A DNA stretch of 59,383 nt from Gilliamella bombicola (GTDB taxonomy: Bacteria; Pseudomonadota; Gammaproteobacteria; Enterobacterales; Orbaceae). The notes beneath the pieces were generated by a model. It did no database searches. It was not told where the DNA came from and saw only the letters and a program-made list of their open reading frames with translations. Both the position numbers and the translations under genes were made by a program. The stretch lies in contig NZ_FMAQ01000013.1 in assembly GCF_900094945.1 (NCBI RefSeq), positions 1 to 59,383 on the forward strand, written 5' to 3'. Shown here in pieces: positions 56,129-59,383 of this stretch (within the stretch, counting starts at the first letter, position 1; each line of letters begins with the position of its first letter).

Positions 56129-58693
56129 ATGGATACTATTTTTACTTTAAAAATCATTTTACTCCTAATCATGTTATTTAGTGCCTTAATCGGATTTGCG
56201 AAGTGGAGTGATTTTAAATATGAACGTCGACAAAACAGAAGAAACCTAGAAGAGCGTATAAATAATCTCCAAACAACAAGAAGATTAACATCAGAAGAAC
56301 TTGAGCTGATAACCCCTTATCTCACCAATAAAAAATTGGTTAAGCCTTATAAATTGCAATCTTCATTAGTGAATTCTGAAGTATCTATTATTGAGGGAGA
56401 CTGCGTTCGCCATAGTCTTTATACCGATTCAAAAGAAACCGAATTTTATTACAAAATTGATGGTATCGAAGTCCTATTTCCTTATCATTTACAACTATTT
56501 GCTTTAGATTATAATGTTGTGGAAGTCGTTTTCACATCACGCTATGCGATTGCCGTTAGTTTTAACGGCTATGGTTTAGACACGTTAGCTGATTTTAGTG
56601 ATAATTCCAATGATGAAAATAACAAATATGGTTTATCATTTTTCTCTAACTTAAGTCGAACAATAAGAGAAGAAGAATACCAACTACTTGAACCTTATCT
56701 TAACGACCCGTCTATGGTAGGGCCTTATGAACATGGACCTTCACTAGTTAGTCCAACAGTTTCAGTTATTGTTGGTTCTTGTATTGCTATTAACCAATCT
56801 AATAAGCGTAATGATCCTATCTACACTTATCGAATTGGTGATACCGTTGTCTTTTTTCCTTATGACATGGAACAATACGTTGAAGACATCAACATCGTAC
56901 AAGTCGTATTTACCGAACACTATGCAATAGTGATCAAACTCAATCAATATGACCTAAAAACAGCACAACAAAATCAAAAGCAACCAAACCTAAAACCACA
57001 TTTTGCGAAGCCTTGGGAAAGTCAAAAAGCAGAAGTCGAACTTGAACTTGAACAAAACCTAACTGATGCAAATGACAGCATAATTAAAATTGATAAAGAT
57101 ACTGAATTAAAAAGCAAGTTTACTTGTGAAATAGTCGAACAGCGTGAAGAAACACCTCTAGAATCGGCGAATCGAAGTAAAAAAAACAATGGCATATTTG
57201 CCGCCGTTTTTTTAGTGGTAGCAGCGATGTTATTTGCTAAGTACTGGTACTCTTTTGATAGTTTTTTACCTGTATTTATCGCGCTTAGTTTATCTGCTAC
57301 TGCTTTCTTTTACTTTCGTAAAGCTGAATCTTATACATTAGATGTTAACCACATAAAAACGAAAATTCGACACAAAAATGAAATAAAAAACCAAATGATA
57401 GTTGGTGATGATCTAACTTTAAAATACCCCGCTTATTGGGCTCCATTTCTGCCTGATAAAACGAATGAAAATATCGACATGGATATCGTTGCAAATAGCA
57501 AAAAACTGCTTCGTTATGGCAATTCATTATCCATCAGTCGTGAAATAGAAGAATTTGGACCGCCAAAATTTATAATGCGCAATCTAATACTATTTGTTAC
57601 AGCGCTTATTTTATCTATTAGCATCTTTAAATTAGTTAATATCACCGATAATTTGACACTGGCTAGTTATCCTTTTAATGACCATGTCAGTATTTGGAAT
57701 ATTAAAGATGCCGAATCTTTAAAAAACAGCCCAATCAAAAAGGGCGACTTGGTTAATATAAAACTCAATGGCGCATCATGTAATGCGCAAAGCAACATGT
57801 ATTTAGAACATTGCGATAAAGTGTTTATTAACGAGCAAACCGCAAACAATGCCGAAGATGCCTCATTTGAGAACGATTTGTTATACGCGTTTTTTGGCGA
57901 TAAATTAATTGAAACAGCACGAGATAATGACGTAACAGAGCTTGAAAAACAGCTAAACAACAGAAAAAACACAGACTACAACGAGGATTACCAATTTGGC
58001 GTAATATTAACCAAACTATTACATATTGATCGCATAATTCTAACCGTTGACGAAAGCTGCCAATTGTTAGATGAGGACAAATGTAGACGAGCCAAGCAGA
58101 TTTTACTCCAAACCATTAAACCAACCGCCAGCACACTCGATCAATGGCCTCAACTTGTTGAATATAGCAAACAGCACCCAAACTACGAAAAGATTATCGT
58201 TGCCGGCATGCTTGAACACCTAGAACCACAAATCAATAACTTAAAAAGAAGTGTGTTATCTTACTACCTAGAAAAAGCAAACACAGCTCTAACTGATTAT
58301 CAACACTCAGCACAAAGTGTCGGCTTAGCATTAGCAAATACACAAGAGATAAAAATCAGCTATCCCGATGACGAAGATATAAGCCTGACAGAAACATACT
58401 ATAATGCGTTACTAGGAAAGGGCGGAAAAGTGAAGGTTTCAGGACTAGTGACGGGGGTTAATTATCAAAGTGATAACACAATTTTAGATCTAACTATTAA
58501 TGATGATTTTTTATATAGATTCCATCAAGAACAGTTATTGTCATTTACCTCGCCTATATTTATCGGAATCTCTATTTTTATTATCACTGCTTTAATAGCG
58601 TTGCTTCATGGCATAACCATTTGCTATAAATTAATTGCGAATCGGCAGCGAAAAAATAAAATAATTAAATCATATGAAAATAAAATAACATAA
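56129..58693 (+). CDS. IgaA/UmoB-family membrane protein 2, duplicated N-module
   Basis: An 854-residue paralogue of the preceding gene, 114 bases downstream. After helix 1 (about 6-25) the cytoplasmic module appears twice: residues about 50-155 (LTSEELELITPYL, LFPYHLQLFALDYNVVEVVFTSRYAIAV) and about 180-275 (REEEYQLLEPYL, FFPYDMEQYVEDINIVQVVFTEHYAIVIKLN). Then REETPLES, helices 2-3 (about 353-394), YPAHW-like YPAYWAPFLPDK, helix 4 (about 481-504), the periplasmic part with PIKKGDLVNIKLNGASCN and CQLLDEDKC, and helix 5 (about 804-837). The second module copy is closer to the single module of the upstream gene, by eye. Either may be the IgaA functional counterpart. Confidence 0.72.
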   Translation: MDTIFTLKIILLLIMLFSALIGFAKWSDFKYERRQNRRNLEERINNLQTTRRLTSEELELITPYLTNKKLVKPYKLQSSLVNSEVSIIEGDCVRHSLYTDSKETEFYYKIDGIEVLFPYHLQLFALDYNVVEVVFTSRYAIAVSFNGYGLDTLADFSDNSNDENNKYGLSFFSNLSRTIREEEYQLLEPYLNDPSMVGPYEHGPSLVSPTVSVIVGSCIAINQSNKRNDPIYTYRIGDTVVFFPYDMEQYVEDINIVQVVFTEHYAIVIKLNQYDLKTAQQNQKQPNLKPHFAKPWESQKAEVELELEQNLTDANDSIIKIDKDTELKSKFTCEIVEQREETPLESANRSKKNNGIFAAVFLVVAAMLFAKYWYSFDSFLPVFIALSLSATAFFYFRKAESYTLDVNHIKTKIRHKNEIKNQMIVGDDLTLKYPAYWAPFLPDKTNENIDMDIVANSKKLLRYGNSLSISREIEEFGPPKFIMRNLILFVTALILSISIFKLVNITDNLTLASYPFNDHVSIWNIKDAESLKNSPIKKGDLVNIKLNGASCNAQSNMYLEHCDKVFINEQTANNAEDASFENDLLYAFFGDKLIETARDNDVTELEKQLNNRKNTDYNEDYQFGVILTKLLHIDRIILTVDESCQLLDEDKCRRAKQILLQTIKPTASTLDQWPQLVEYSKQHPNYEKIIVAGMLEHLEPQINNLKRSVLSYYLEKANTALTDYQHSAQSVGLALANTQEIKISYPDDEDISLTETYYNALLGKGGKVKVSGLVTGVNYQSDNTILDLTINDDFLYRFHQEQLLSFTSPIFIGISIFIITALIALLHGITICYKLIANRQRKNKIIKSYENKIT

Positions 58694-58874
58694 TGACTAT
58701 TTATAACTGATTTATAGCAAAAATGTAGGCTTTATCGAAGAACGATAACTAAACCATTTGTATAGGAATGATTTAAGCAATGTTATTTGGTAAAGCCGTA
58801 AAACTTTGGGCTTTTATATTCTATTTATTGTTTTTAGTGCATAAGTAATTGGATTATAGAAAAAATTTACCTTT

Positions 58875-58917
58875 AAAAAGTGGTTAGGAAAGGTATTGAT
58901 TTTATTGAAGTTTTTTG
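58875..58917 (+). repeat. dispersed 42-base intergenic repeat, copy F
   Basis: AAAAAGTGGTTAGGAAAGGT then ATTGATTTTATTGAAG and Ts, upstream of adhesin copy 3. The most diverged plus-strand copy; the left arm no longer matches the right. The rest of 58694-59047 is AT-rich without a gene. Confidence 0.75.
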
Positions 58918-59047
58918 TGTTTTTTTATTCAAAAAAACACGACCCAAACTATTCCTCCCAAAAATAGGCCAACAAAAGCTTAATCTTATACACTTAACAA
59001 AACCTTAAAATTTTTAACAAAAACTAGCACATTCCTAATTAACCGGT

Positions 59048-59160
59048 TATAATTCAATCGCTTTCAAAACAAGAGAGAGCTCATCAGTTAAGCAGTCAGT
59101 TGTAAAAAATTCAAATAAAACAAAAAATTACTTGACAGGATAATCGAAATGCGCTACCAT
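59048..59160 (+). promoter_or_regulatory. conserved adhesin 5' cassette, copy 3
   Basis: TATAAT (59048-59053), a degraded version of the TGCTCA hairpin (near 59069-59085), AGGA eight bases before ATG 59149, and TTGACA (59132-59137) with TACCAT (59155-59160). The -10-like box is weaker here than in the other two copies, while the Shine-Dalgarno and ATG are unchanged. Confidence 0.65.
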
Positions 59161-59162
59161 GC

Positions 59163-59383
59163 ATGGCATCTGGCATCTGGCATCTGGCCTGCCAAACCTA
59201 CGCCCTAAATCTTTTTCATTTTCGCTGTAGTCTAAATCAGACTCAGTTCTTATTTGTATCACCTAAATTATCAAAATCATTGCATTTAACGAAGTCGCGA
59301 TGTTTATCAGCAGTGTTATCACCAAGGCCGAGACACTTATCTTTTCTATCTAAATTATCAGACTTACTTAAATTATTTAGATT
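59163..59383 (+). CDS. DUF823-type exported adhesin copy 3, 5' part only
   Basis: An open frame from ATG 59163 to the window edge (73 codons). Its translation matches the N-terminal extensions of copies 1 and 2 (MASGIWHLACQTYALNLFHF, VSPKLSKS), then diverges in a Leu/Ser-rich stretch. The signal peptide and mature adhesin would lie to the right of the window. Here the in-frame codon at the position of TTG 10049 is ATG, but its Shine-Dalgarno spacing is about 22 bases; the better ATG 59149 is out of frame, as in the other loci. The adhesin identity rests on the homologous 5' region. Confidence 0.65.
   Translation, partial: MASGIWHLACQTYALNLFHFRCSLNQTQFLFVSPKLSKSLHLTKSRCLSAVLSPRPRHLSFLSKLSDLLKLFR
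59164..59188 (+). repeat. heptamer tract, copy 3
   Basis: Three perfect TGGCATC units plus TGGC, in the same place and register as at 10050 and 17121. Confidence 0.9.

Noticed and set aside
1-59383. tRNA, rRNA, CRISPR, insertion sequence or prophage genes
   Set aside because: Looked for cloverleaf-like ends, regularly spaced repeats and transposase or integrase motifs; none were recognised by reading alone.

Overview
The window is chromosomal DNA of an AT-rich gammaproteobacterium. The gene blocks are those of Enterobacteriaceae and Pasteurellaceae (dapA-bamC-purC, tmcA, cysZ, ypfN-dapE-yffB, coaE-zapD-yacG-tsaD, pilABCD divergent from ampD, ilvIH). Low GC, a mix of Escherichia-like and Haemophilus-like gene content, and several exported DUF823-type adhesins point to a host-associated lineage such as Orbaceae (Gilliamella and relatives). 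That placement is inference from memory of the families, not a search.

Layout. 1-1377 (minus) holds most of an exported DUF823-type adhesin cut by the window edge. 2-9.5 kb has a lipoprotein, a CodA-like amidohydrolase, a YgiN-like monooxygenase, pbpC and argS. 10.0-11.6 kb and 17.1-18.8 kb carry two full DUF823 adhesin paralogues around queE-queD, clpB and a small membrane protein; a third copy starts at 59.16 kb and runs off the right edge. 19.5-29.4 kb is housekeeping: grxD, rnt, nif3-like, dapA-bamC-purC-yeaL-tmcA, cysZ, ypfN, dapE, yffB. 29.7-32 kb is an amino-acid ABC importer operon without its ATPase. 32.5-39.7 kb has lexA, coaE-zapD-yacG-tsaD, a DUF4282 protein, ycaO, a shikimate-dehydrogenase-like gene and a small cysteine-rich protein. 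39.8-44.2 kb has a Fur-box TonB receptor, alr and mltG. 44.3-48.9 kb has an AmpD-YqcC fusion divergent from the pilABCD type IV pilus/competence operon. 49-53.7 kb has an M20 amidohydrolase, ygfZ and ilvIH. 53.8-58.7 kb holds two large tandem IgaA/UmoB-family membrane proteins.

The most striking structure is shared by the three plus-strand adhesin genes. Each has the same roughly 110-base 5' cassette (TATAAT box, TGCTCA hairpin, AGGA Shine-Dalgarno, ATG), then three tandem copies of the heptamer TGGCATC, then a long reading frame. In all three loci the well-placed ATG is out of frame with the adhesin and stops after 19 codons; one more heptamer would join it in frame. This looks like a set of phase-variable adhesins, all drawn here in the OFF register. 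The two complete copies also share a 3' region with two mutually exclusive hairpins that covary. Six copies of a 42-base intergenic repeat are scattered through the window, three of them next to the adhesin cassettes.

Other notable items are the AmpD-YqcC fusion, the tandem IgaA paralogues (the second with a duplicated N-terminal cytoplasmic module), a BamC that seems to lack its second domain, a short PilB, and a CRP-S-like competence site upstream of pilA. I saw no rRNA, tRNA, CRISPR array, transposase or prophage gene.
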